Source: an uncultured Mediterranea sp. (GTDB lineage Bacteria > Bacteroidota > Bacteroidia > Bacteroidales > Bacteroidaceae). Taken from it: a stretch of 42,442 nucleotides of DNA. The number at the start of each line of letters is the position of its first letter. Positions within the stretch are counted from its first letter, which is position 1. The DNA lies in assembly GCA_939791845.1 (NCBI GenBank), contig CALNEX010000002.1, positions 1-42,442 on the forward strand. Reading direction: 5' to 3'. The notes beneath the pieces are model-generated. The model worked only from the letters and a program-made list of their open reading frames with translations, was not told the origin of the DNA and searched no databases. Made by a program: the position numbers and the translations under genes. Below, one piece after another: positions 35,541 through 42,442 of this stretch.

Positions 35541-36628
35541 TCGATGTCTCTGTTACTGATGTAGCTCCGCCATTTGTCTATCAGCGCGGTCATGTCGGGG
35601 GGAATGGGACAGGTGAAGTCCATCTCTTCGCCCGTGACGGGGTGCTTGAAGCCCAGCGTCATGGCGTGCAGGGCCTGCCGCGGACAGATGTCGAAGCAGT
35701 TGTTTACAAATTGTTTGTATTTGGCGAAACGGGTGCCGCGCAGGATTTCGTGGCCCCCGTAGCGTTGGTCGTTGAAAAGGGTGTGTCCGATGTGTTTCAT
35801 GTGGACACGTATCTGGTGGGTACGCCCGGTCTCGAGCACGCACTCCACGAGGGTGACGTAGCCCAGCCGCTCCAGCACGCGGTAGTGGGTGACGGCATGA
35901 CGTCCCTCGCCTTCGGGCAGGACGGTCATCAGCATGCGGTCCCGCGGGTCGCGGCCGATGTTGGCGATGACGGTGCCCTCGTCCTGCTCCACGATGCCCC
36001 ACACCAGGGCACGGTAGCGGCGACGGGTGGTCTTCAGCAGGAACTGGTTGCCCAGGGCGGTCTTGGCATCGGGCGTTTTGGCCACGACCAGCAGGCCGGA
36101 CGTGTCCTTGTCGATGCGGTGGACGAGGCCCACGTGCGGGTCGTTGGCATCGTAGCGGGGATTGTCCTTCAGGTGCCAGGCGATGGCGTTGACCAGCGTG
36201 CCGTGCCAGTTGCCATGGCCGGGATGCACCACAAGTCCTGCGGGCTTGTTGACCACCAGTACGTCGTTGTCTTCATATACGATGTCGAGGGGAATGTCTT
36301 CGGGAGTGATGTCATTCTCGTAGGGCGGACGATCCATCGAGAGGGTGATGACGTCCAGCGGCTTCACCCGGTAACTGCACTTCACGGGACGCCCGTTGGC
36401 CAGCACGAAGCCCGCGTCGGCGGCCTTCTGGATGCGGTTGCGCGAGGCATTCTGGATGCGGTCGAAGAGGTACTTGTCCACGCGCACCATTTCCTGCCCC
36501 TTGTCCACCACCACGCGGAAGTGTTCGTAGAGCTGTGCCTCGTCGCCCGTGGCGGTGGGCTCCAGCTCGTCCAGTTCGTTGTCGGTCAGTTCGTCCTGCA
36601 AATCGTCAACCCATTCTTCGTTCTTCAT
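35537..36628 (-). CDS. rluD: RluD/RluA family 23S rRNA pseudouridine synthase
   Basis: S4 domain VRVDKYLFDRIQNASRNRIQKAADAGFV; GLVHRIDKDTSGLLVVAKT; ECVLETGRTHQIRVHMKHIGH. Start corrected to ATG at 36628. Confidence 0.94.
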   Translation of the reverse strand: MKNEEWVDDLQDELTDNELDELEPTATGDEAQLYEHFRVVVDKGQEMVRVDKYLFDRIQNASRNRIQKAADAGFVLANGRPVKCSYRVKPLDVITLSMDRPPYENDITPEDIPLDIVYEDNDVLVVNKPAGLVVHPGHGNWHGTLVNAIAWHLKDNPRYDANDPHVGLVHRIDKDTSGLLVVAKTPDAKTALGNQFLLKTTRRRYRALVWGIVEQDEGTVIANIGRDPRDRMLMTVLPEGEGRHAVTHYRVLERLGYVTLVECVLETGRTHQIRVHMKHIGHTLFNDQRYGGHEILRGTRFAKYKQFVNNCFDICPRQALHAMTLGFKHPVTGEEMDFTCPIPPDMTALIDKWRSYISNRDIE

Positions 36629-36656
36629 TCTTTGTTCTTCATTAAAGATGGATAAG

Positions 36657-37307
36657 TCAGAACCAGGACTCGTCTGCAGCGCCAGTCTCCCCGGCTTCGT
36701 CCACCGGGATGGGGGTGGAAATGTCCGTCGTGTCCATTTGCATCTCCGCATGCGAATGCCCATCGCCCACTACGATGGTCAGGTAGGCGCCTTGGGGCAC
36801 CTTCTCCCGCTGGCCCAGCACGCGGCCCGCCAGTTTCACGCCATAGACCCAGTCTTTCTCGCCGGGCACAGTGTCATTGGGCATCAGCTTGAAGCCGGCC
36901 GCCAGCAGACGGGCCTCGGCTTCGCGTAAGGAACTATTGTCCGCCACATCGGGCAGTTCCATCAAAGGGACATTTTGCGTGTTGACGGTCAAATAGATGA
37001 TGCGGCCTTTCTTGACCTTCTGGTTGACAGGCGGGTTATAGTCCAACACACAACCTGGTGGCAGGGTCTTGACGTAGGTGGAGTCCGTCACCTGTCCTTG
37101 CAGGCCCTCGGCCTCCAGCGTGCGCAGGGCTTCGGACACAGGCTTGTGTTTCACATCGGGCACGATGACGGCCTCGCCGTGGCGGGTATAGGCATCCAGC
37201 CACCGCAGCGTGGCGAACACCCCGATAATCAGCACCACCGGCATTGCCAGGATGTTGAGCCAGAAAAAGCGGTTGGCGCGGAAGGAGAAGAATTCTTTTA
37301 TGGTCAT
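36657..37307 (-). CDS. PASTA-domain membrane protein
   Basis: N-terminal TM; VIVPDVKHKPVSEALRTLEAEGLQGQVTDSTYVKTLPPGCVLDYNPPVNQKVKKGRIIYLTVN is a PASTA repeat. Confidence 0.9.
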   Translation of the reverse strand: MTIKEFFSFRANRFFWLNILAMPVVLIIGVFATLRWLDAYTRHGEAVIVPDVKHKPVSEALRTLEAEGLQGQVTDSTYVKTLPPGCVLDYNPPVNQKVKKGRIIYLTVNTQNVPLMELPDVADNSSLREAEARLLAAGFKLMPNDTVPGEKDWVYGVKLAGRVLGQREKVPQGAYLTIVVGDGHSHAEMQMDTTDISTPIPVDEAGETGAADESWF

Positions 37308-37341
37308 AAGTCGATAATCAATGCGTTCGGTTTATATTCTG

Positions 37342-37349
37342 CAAAGATA
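37342..37349 (-). promoter_or_regulatory. Predicted -7 element TATCTTTG for the PASTA-rluD-ddl direction
   Basis: Reverse complement of caaagata, adjacent to hairpin AAGGATTCT...AGAATCCTT (37350-37381). Confidence 0.55.
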
Positions 37350-37402
37350 AAGGATTCTCCGGCTTGCGCCAAAGAATCCTTCTCCTATTTTTATACAGCG
37401 GC

Positions 37403-37885
37403 TCATCTCTCTGCCAGCAGCGCAGCATCCACCTCATGCTCCCCGGTCAGGCACCAGGCGTCCGCCTTGGCATCGTATTCGTAGGCCTGGTAGGTCAATC
37501 CCAGGGCATCGGCGGCGTAGACGGCCTTCTCGCGGACATCCGTATAGGCTTGGTCTTGCCGGCTCCAAAGGGCGCACTCCACGGTGACGGCATCGCCATC
37601 GTAGGCATAGTGCAGGGCGTAGGCGGGGCAATACTTGGCGGAGACGGCGTCCCAGCGAAGGATTTCCTTCGTCAAAAGTCTGCATTGGCCGTCGTAGGTG
37701 CTGCGGTATTGCAGGTGGTGGCGGAGATATTGGCCGTCCGCGGACACCTTATATATATACTGCATCTCGGTGCCCGTGCTGTCCGTCTCCGTGTTGTAGG
37801 CGAAGCGTTGCGTGGCATTCCCTGCGAAAGCGTTGTTGAACAATCCGGTGGCTGCAATGACAAATGACATGACTAAAGTCTTCAT
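37403..37885 (-). CDS. DUF3836-like secreted protein
   Basis: 160 aa with signal peptide MKTLVMSFVIAATGLFNNAFA; YNTETDSTGTEMQYIYKVSADGQYL resembles DUF3836. Confidence 0.75.
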   Translation of the reverse strand: MKTLVMSFVIAATGLFNNAFAGNATQRFAYNTETDSTGTEMQYIYKVSADGQYLRHHLQYRSTYDGQCRLLTKEILRWDAVSAKYCPAYALHYAYDGDAVTVECALWSRQDQAYTDVREKAVYAADALGLTYQAYEYDAKADAWCLTGEHEVDAALLAER

Positions 37886-37948
37886 AATCGTACTGGTTTT
37901 AATGGGTTATACTATTGTTTTACTTCTTTCTTTGTCCTTTTGACACTG

Positions 37949-37956
37949 CAAAGATA
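37949..37956 (-). promoter_or_regulatory. Predicted -7 element TATCTTTG for the DUF3836 gene
   Basis: Reverse complement of caaagata. Confidence 0.5.
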
Positions 37957-37978
37957 GGGTGGCTTAGGGAGGTGGAAG

Positions 37979-38011
37979 GTTAAGGCTACGTTAAGGTTAG
38001 GTTAATGCTGA
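37979..38011. promoter_or_regulatory. Three 11-nt direct repeats (GTTAAGGCTAC GTTAAGGTTAG GTTAATGCTGA), possible OmpR/PhoB-type operator
   Basis: Exact 11-nt spacing; lies just upstream of the DUF3836 -7 element on the minus strand. Confidence 0.6.
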
Positions 38012-38065
38012 GGAAAACATCCGCGAAAGCCGCCCGAAAAGTTGCCGAAAGCCGGGATGATCTGT

Positions 38066-38191
38066 ATTTCTAGGCTAGAAATACATATTTCCAGCCTAAG
38101 AATGTATATTTCCAGTCTAGAAATATACATTTTCAGCCTAGAAATGAAGTTTTCAAGCGGCTTCGACAAGTTTTCCAAGCGGTTTTAGAAA
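38066..38191. repeat. Tandem array, exact 21-nt period, 6 units, several with inverted repeat core
   Basis: ATTTCTAGGCTAGAAATACAT / ATTTCCAGCCTAAGAATGTAT / ATTTCCAGTCTAGAAATATAC / ATTTTCAGCCTAGAAATGAAG / TTTTCAAGCGGCTTCGACAAG / TTTTCCAAGCGGTTTTAGAAA. Confidence 0.88.
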
Positions 38192-40419
38192 CGAAGAGTC
38201 GCCCTAAACTCGCTATAGCTGCGCCCGTCGCTCCGCACCTCCACCCTGCCGCCGTGCGCCCGCACCACTTGCCACACGAAGTTCAATCCCAAGCCGAAGC
38301 CGGAAGCCCCCGTGGTACGGCTGCCCGATGCCACGCGCTCGAACTTGCCGAAGATGCGTTGCTGTTCACGTAGAGGAATACCGATACCGTTGTCGCGCAC
38401 ACAGATACACATGCTCCCGTCCGCTCCCAGTTCAGCAGAAAGCCGGATGGACACCTCCTCGCGGGAGTACTTGATGGCATTGTCTATCAGGTTGGAAAGC
38501 ACCTCGCGCAGGCAGAAGGCATCGGCATTTGCCAGCAAGTCCTTGTCGCAGGCGATGTCGAAGGAGACGGGCTTCGGAGCCTTCAGGCGGAACTTGGCGG
38601 CCAGGTCTTCCAGCAGCGGGCGCAAAGGGATATCCGTCCGGTGCAGCTCCAGTTCGCCGCGCTCCATCTGCGTCAGGGTGACTACGCGGTTGGAGAGGGT
38701 CAGCAGGTGGTCGCACTCGTCGGTCATGGCTTGGCGGATGCGGACGGCCTTCTCCGAGCCTTCGGGCAGGCGGCCGCTTGACAGAATTTGCGCACCCATC
38801 AGGACGGATTGCAGGGGCGACTTCATGTCGTGTATCATGGAGTAGGTGAAGTCTTCGCGGAATTGCCCCAGCTTGCGCAAACGCCGCCCCACGTACCACA
38901 AACCCACGATGCAAGCCAAGGTCAACAGGGAGATAAGACGCAAGGCCACGAACAGATACCACACCGATTGGAGAATAAAAGTCCCAGGGAAAGGCACGAT
39001 GCCTTCCATCCACCGTGTTCGGTCAGTGGTCACGGCCACGGGCCGAGTAACCATATCCTTCCCAAGGGTGAACAACATACCTGGCCCTTGCCCGATGATG
39101 TTTCCGGCAGTCTGGTCGGACAAGCGGATATGCCCCTCCGGTAACCCCGCCGCCCTCAAACGCACATTGAAAAACGAATCCATCATCACGCTGTCCAGCG
39201 GCACATAGGGAACACCGGCGTCCTTGAAAATCTCCTGATTGTTGTAAGCACGACGGACACGGGCATTTTCCTCCATGTTCATACCGCCCCGCCGGACGAA
39301 CGCCATGCCTATCCAAATGCTGTCCCCCCGCTTCAACAAGGTGTCGGTCTGCCGGTAGCAGAAGTCCGTGGCCGTCCGGGCCCGCGGGTGTTCAGGCAGG
39401 GAGTCTACCAGGTGTTGATAACGGTGGGCGCTTTCGCTCACAAACGCCTCCTCGAAGCAGACTTGCACCTCGTGCGCCATCGCCAGGCGTTGCTCCCGGT
39501 AGATATAGTTGCTCCAAAGAAAAGTCAGTAGCAGAGAGCTGACCAAGGCAAGCCCCAGCCAACAGAGGGAAGAGGCCGGACGGCTCCGATGTGCCCGGGC
39601 ATCCTTCTGCTTGGCGTGCGTCAAGGTTGCTTCCGTGGCGGTCAGCAACCGTTGCGCCGTCTCTCGGGCTTGCGCCCACCGGGCGGCGTCCAAATCATCC
39701 TTCATCCGGCGGACAGGCATTTCCATCTCCTTGGCCTGCCCGTAAAACTCACGCCGCTGCCCGTCGATGGCCGCTTGCTCCCGCTGCAACCTGCGCATAC
39801 GGACGACAAAAGGAATGATGACTGCCAAGGCAAGCAGTAATGTCACCGCATAAAATAAAAGCATCCGCCCCATATATCCCTTATAGTAAGGTTGGCAAAG
39901 CCGTGCCTCCACGGCAATGCCTTTTGCCTCGTGCAGGCTGGCCCTCTCGGAGATGACATATATGCCCGGTGCATGGCCTTCGGACGCATCGGGCACGCAT
40001 TGCAAGGTTTCTCCCGTGCGGGCATTGAACTTTCGGATGCTGACATCGCCCTCCACGCCGTCATAGCGCAGTTCGCTCTCCAACCTCCGGCGCAGGGAGT
40101 CGAGCGACATTTCCGGCTGCCCATAGGCATCTTGCAGGATGGCAGACGTCTGCTGGGAGGTATAGAAGCTGAACAGTTCTTCGTCCTGCAGGTAGAGGGA
40201 ATCGGCAGGCGTATAAATCAGGTGGGTGACGGTGCCGTCGGGATAGGGCAAGGCGTTGACCTGTTCGTCCACCAACGTGTCAAATGCCTTCCGGAAAGCG
40301 GCCTTCAGCGACACATCAGCCTTTTCCTTCAGCGAATGGTAGGCGTATCCGATACCTATGCCTTGGAAGAGGATGACCAACGCGCAGACCGAAAGCAGGA
40401 TTATCTTCTTTGTCTTCAT
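38185..40419 (-). CDS. Membrane sensor histidine kinase
   Basis: H-box FTYSMIHDMKSPLQSVL, N-box LSNLIDNAIKYS, G-boxes VRDNGIGIPLREQQRIFGKFERV and GFGLGLNFV; several TM segments. Start corrected to ATG at 40419 (744 aa). Confidence 0.93.
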   Translation of the reverse strand: MKTKKIILLSVCALVILFQGIGIGYAYHSLKEKADVSLKAAFRKAFDTLVDEQVNALPYPDGTVTHLIYTPADSLYLQDEELFSFYTSQQTSAILQDAYGQPEMSLDSLRRRLESELRYDGVEGDVSIRKFNARTGETLQCVPDASEGHAPGIYVISERASLHEAKGIAVEARLCQPYYKGYMGRMLLFYAVTLLLALAVIIPFVVRMRRLQREQAAIDGQRREFYGQAKEMEMPVRRMKDDLDAARWAQARETAQRLLTATEATLTHAKQKDARAHRSRPASSLCWLGLALVSSLLLTFLWSNYIYREQRLAMAHEVQVCFEEAFVSESAHRYQHLVDSLPEHPRARTATDFCYRQTDTLLKRGDSIWIGMAFVRRGGMNMEENARVRRAYNNQEIFKDAGVPYVPLDSVMMDSFFNVRLRAAGLPEGHIRLSDQTAGNIIGQGPGMLFTLGKDMVTRPVAVTTDRTRWMEGIVPFPGTFILQSVWYLFVALRLISLLTLACIVGLWYVGRRLRKLGQFREDFTYSMIHDMKSPLQSVLMGAQILSSGRLPEGSEKAVRIRQAMTDECDHLLTLSNRVVTLTQMERGELELHRTDIPLRPLLEDLAAKFRLKAPKPVSFDIACDKDLLANADAFCLREVLSNLIDNAIKYSREEVSIRLSAELGADGSMCICVRDNGIGIPLREQQRIFGKFERVASGSRTTGASGFGLGLNFVWQVVRAHGGRVEVRSDGRSYSEFRATLRF

Positions 40420-40443
40420 CGGGTTATTGGGGATTAGCAGGTG

Positions 40444-40451
40444 CAAAGATA
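40444..40451 (-). promoter_or_regulatory. Predicted -7 element TATCTTTG for the histidine kinase
   Basis: Reverse complement of caaagata, about 25 nt upstream of the ATG. Confidence 0.55.
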
Positions 40452-40490
40452 GATAGAAATCGCGGTTCTTATGCTTGTGGATGGGATAAA

Positions 40491-40556
40491 GATACCCGTG
40501 TCTCTGCTTGGAGGTATCTGCGCCCGTGCTCGCGGGTATCGAGGGACACAGGCTCC
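40491..40556. repeat. Weak 22-nt-period repeat, about 3 units
   Basis: GATACCCGTGTCTCTGCTTGGA / GGTATCTGCGCCCGTGCTCGCG / GGTATCGAGGGACACAGGCTCC; GGTATC recurs at 40513 and 40535. Confidence 0.45.
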
Positions 40557-40631
40557 TTTTTCCGGAACTATATGCTTGTCTCCGCGGAATTTTTTCCTTA
40601 TCTTCGCAGGACATTAAGAGAACGTAACCAA

Positions 40632-41525
40632 ATGGAACGCAAACTGAAAGATTACCTGCTGCTCTCGCTGAAAGGCATCTGCATGGGGGCGGCGGATGTG
40701 GTGCCCGGCGTTTCGGGTGGGACCATTGCCTTCATCGTGGGCATTTATGATGAACTGATAGACTCCATCAAGAGCATTAACACGCGGAGCCTGAAGATGT
40801 TGTTCACCGGACATTTCGCCGCTTTTTGGCGGATGATAAACGGCAATTTCCTTTTCTTCCTGCTGCTGGGCATCGGCATCAGCATTTTCTCGTTGGCCAA
40901 GCTCATCACGTGGCTGCTCGTGGCCTATCCCGTGCTGGTGTGGGCCTTCTTCTTCGGACTGGTGCTGGCGTCCACGTGGTTTGTGGGCAAGGACATCAAG
41001 GGATGGAACTGGCGGACGGTGCTGGCTTTCATCGTGGGGGCGGCGGTGGCCTATTATATCACGGTGGCCACGCCCATGGAGACCTCCACGCATCCGCTCT
41101 TCATCTTCTGTTGCGGTGCCATAGCCATCTGCGCCATGATTCTGCCGGGCATATCGGGCAGCTTCATCCTGGTGCTGCTGGGCAAGTACTTCTACATCAT
41201 GGAGGCGGTGAAGACGCTGGATCTGTTGACGCTGGGCATCTTTGCCGTGGGCGCATTGTTGGGCATCACATCGTTCTCACGCGTGTTGTCCTATGCCCTG
41301 AAGCATGTGCGCAACCTCACGCTGGCCTTGCTGACGGGTTTCATGCTGGGCTCGCTCAATAAGGTGTGGCCTTGGAAGGAAGTGGGCGAGAACCTGCATG
41401 GCATGGTGGTGGAGACCAATGTCCTGCCCAATGAACACGTGGCGGCGGCGGTGGTCTTGATGCTGACAGGCTTCTTCTTGGTCTACGTGCTGGAGAAGAT
41501 TTCGGGCCGGAAGACGGAAAAATGA
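40632..41525 (+). CDS. DUF368 domain-containing membrane protein
   Basis: LKGICMGAADVVPGVSGGTIAFIVGIYDELI and AMILPGISGSFILVLLGKY motifs. Start corrected to ATG at 40632. Confidence 0.93.
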   Translation: MERKLKDYLLLSLKGICMGAADVVPGVSGGTIAFIVGIYDELIDSIKSINTRSLKMLFTGHFAAFWRMINGNFLFFLLLGIGISIFSLAKLITWLLVAYPVLVWAFFFGLVLASTWFVGKDIKGWNWRTVLAFIVGAAVAYYITVATPMETSTHPLFIFCCGAIAICAMILPGISGSFILVLLGKYFYIMEAVKTLDLLTLGIFAVGALLGITSFSRVLSYALKHVRNLTLALLTGFMLGSLNKVWPWKEVGENLHGMVVETNVLPNEHVAAAVVLMLTGFFLVYVLEKISGRKTEK

Positions 41526-41588
41526 CTTTTTCCTGCCTTCGTTGGCAAAAAATGTGCTTTCAGGAGGAGGCGGTTGCCCGATAATGCG

Positions 41589-41596
41589 TATATTTG
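41589..41596 (+). promoter_or_regulatory. Predicted -7 element TATATTTG upstream of the cytidylate-kinase-like gene
   Basis: TAnnTTTG match. Confidence 0.5.
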
Positions 41597-41645
41597 TCGT
41601 TGACAAACCTGATGTCTTATCATAATAAAGCAAGAGGATTGGAAT

Positions 41646-42275
41646 ATGGACAATAAATATGTAGTGAACATCGGTCGTCAGTTGGGAAGCGGCGGCCGTG
41701 AGATAGGCGAGAAGCTGGCTGCCCGTTTGGGCATCTCCTTCTATGACAAGGAACTGATTACGCTGGCCTCGGAAGAGAGCGGCCTGTGCAGTGAGTTCTT
41801 CGAGCGGGCCGACGAGCGTCCGGCCAAGACGCTGATGGGCGGATGGTTCGGGATGCGTTTCCCTTTCATCACGGACGGCACCATACCGGCGACCAATTGC
41901 CTGAGCAATGACTCGTTGTTCAAGGTGCAGAGCGATGTCATACGGAAGCTGGCGGCCGAGAAGTCGTGTCTCTTTGTGGGCCGTTGTGCCGACTACATTC
42001 TGCGCGAGCATCCGCGTTGCGTCAACATCTTCATCTCTTCCACCCGTGAGGACCGCATCGCCCGCTTGTGCCGCATCCACGGCATCGGAGAGGAGGAGGC
42101 CGAGAACATGATGGCCAAGGCGGACAAGAAACGCTCGGAGTATTACAATTATTACAGTTACAAGACGTGGGGTGCCGCGGCGTCCTATCATCTCTGCATC
42201 GACTCGTCCGTGCTGGGCATTGAGGGGACGGTGGACTTCATTGAGGAATTTGTAAGCAAGAAGCTTTCGCTCTAA
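41646..42275 (+). CDS. Cytidylate kinase-like family protein
   Basis: VVNIGRQLGSGGREIGEKLAARLGISFYDKELI, SCLFVGRCADYILREH, YYNYYSYKTWG. Confidence 0.92.
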   Translation: MDNKYVVNIGRQLGSGGREIGEKLAARLGISFYDKELITLASEESGLCSEFFERADERPAKTLMGGWFGMRFPFITDGTIPATNCLSNDSLFKVQSDVIRKLAAEKSCLFVGRCADYILREHPRCVNIFISSTREDRIARLCRIHGIGEEEAENMMAKADKKRSEYYNYYSYKTWGAAASYHLCIDSSVLGIEGTVDFIEEFVSKKLSL

Positions 42276-42301
42276 ATACGCGCGCGGAGGCATTGCAAAA
42301 A

Positions 42302-42344
42302 GAAACCGGCTGCATGGCGGAAATTCCGCGGTGCAGCCGGTTTC
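42302..42344. terminator. Hairpin downstream of the cytidylate-kinase-like gene, probably bidirectional
   Basis: GAAACCGGCTGCA (42302-42314) and TGCAGCCGGTTTC (42332-42344) are exact reverse complements between convergent genes. Confidence 0.75.
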
Positions 42345-42369
42345 GTTGTATGGAGTCAGGCCGTCGGCC

Positions 42370-42442
42370 TTACATCATTGTCAGCAGAATCATCTGTCCC
42401 GCCAAGATGCGGAGGAACATGGTGAGCGGGTAGACGGTGGAG
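42370..42442 (-). CDS. C-terminus of a membrane protein, truncated by window edge
   Basis: Minus strand reads ...STVYPLTMFLRILAGQMILLTMM-stop; too short for family assignment. Confidence 0.45.
   Translation of the reverse strand, partial: STVYPLTMFLRILAGQMILLTMM

Noticed and set aside
35528-36655. 375-aa plus-strand ORF opposite rluD
   Set aside because: Antisense mirror ORF; rluD reading is unambiguous.
38066-38191. Possible CRISPR array
   Set aside because: Units are contiguous 21-mers without unique spacers and no cas genes are present.

Overview
This 42.4-kb window is a GC-rich Bacteroidales-type chromosome segment. The main evidence for that is a SusC/SusD pair, DUF3836, DUF368 and NigD-like proteins, and recurrent TAnnTTTG -7 promoter elements. 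Most of it is ordinary and dense: murF, folP-cdaA, tldD-tldE, lrgA/lrgB, pta-ackA, lpxH, radC, efp, rpmH, a PASTA-rluD-ddl-acyltransferase-NigD run, DUF368 and a cytidylate-kinase-like gene. Accessory content includes a HigBA-type toxin-antitoxin pair directly upstream of murF. There is also a three-gene secreted module ending in a transglutaminase-like protein, and a SusC/SusD locus whose enzymes are all phosphoesterases. Three tandem TlpA/thioredoxin lipoprotein paralogs and a histidine kinase with no response regulator in view complete it. The most unusual signal is non-coding: several intergenic regions carry short tandem arrays with an almost exact 21- or 22-nt period. The sequences differ between loci, and the clearest units share a near two-fold-symmetric layout. 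No tRNA, rRNA, CRISPR array or transposase was recognised. All family names come from reading the translations by eye; no database search was run.
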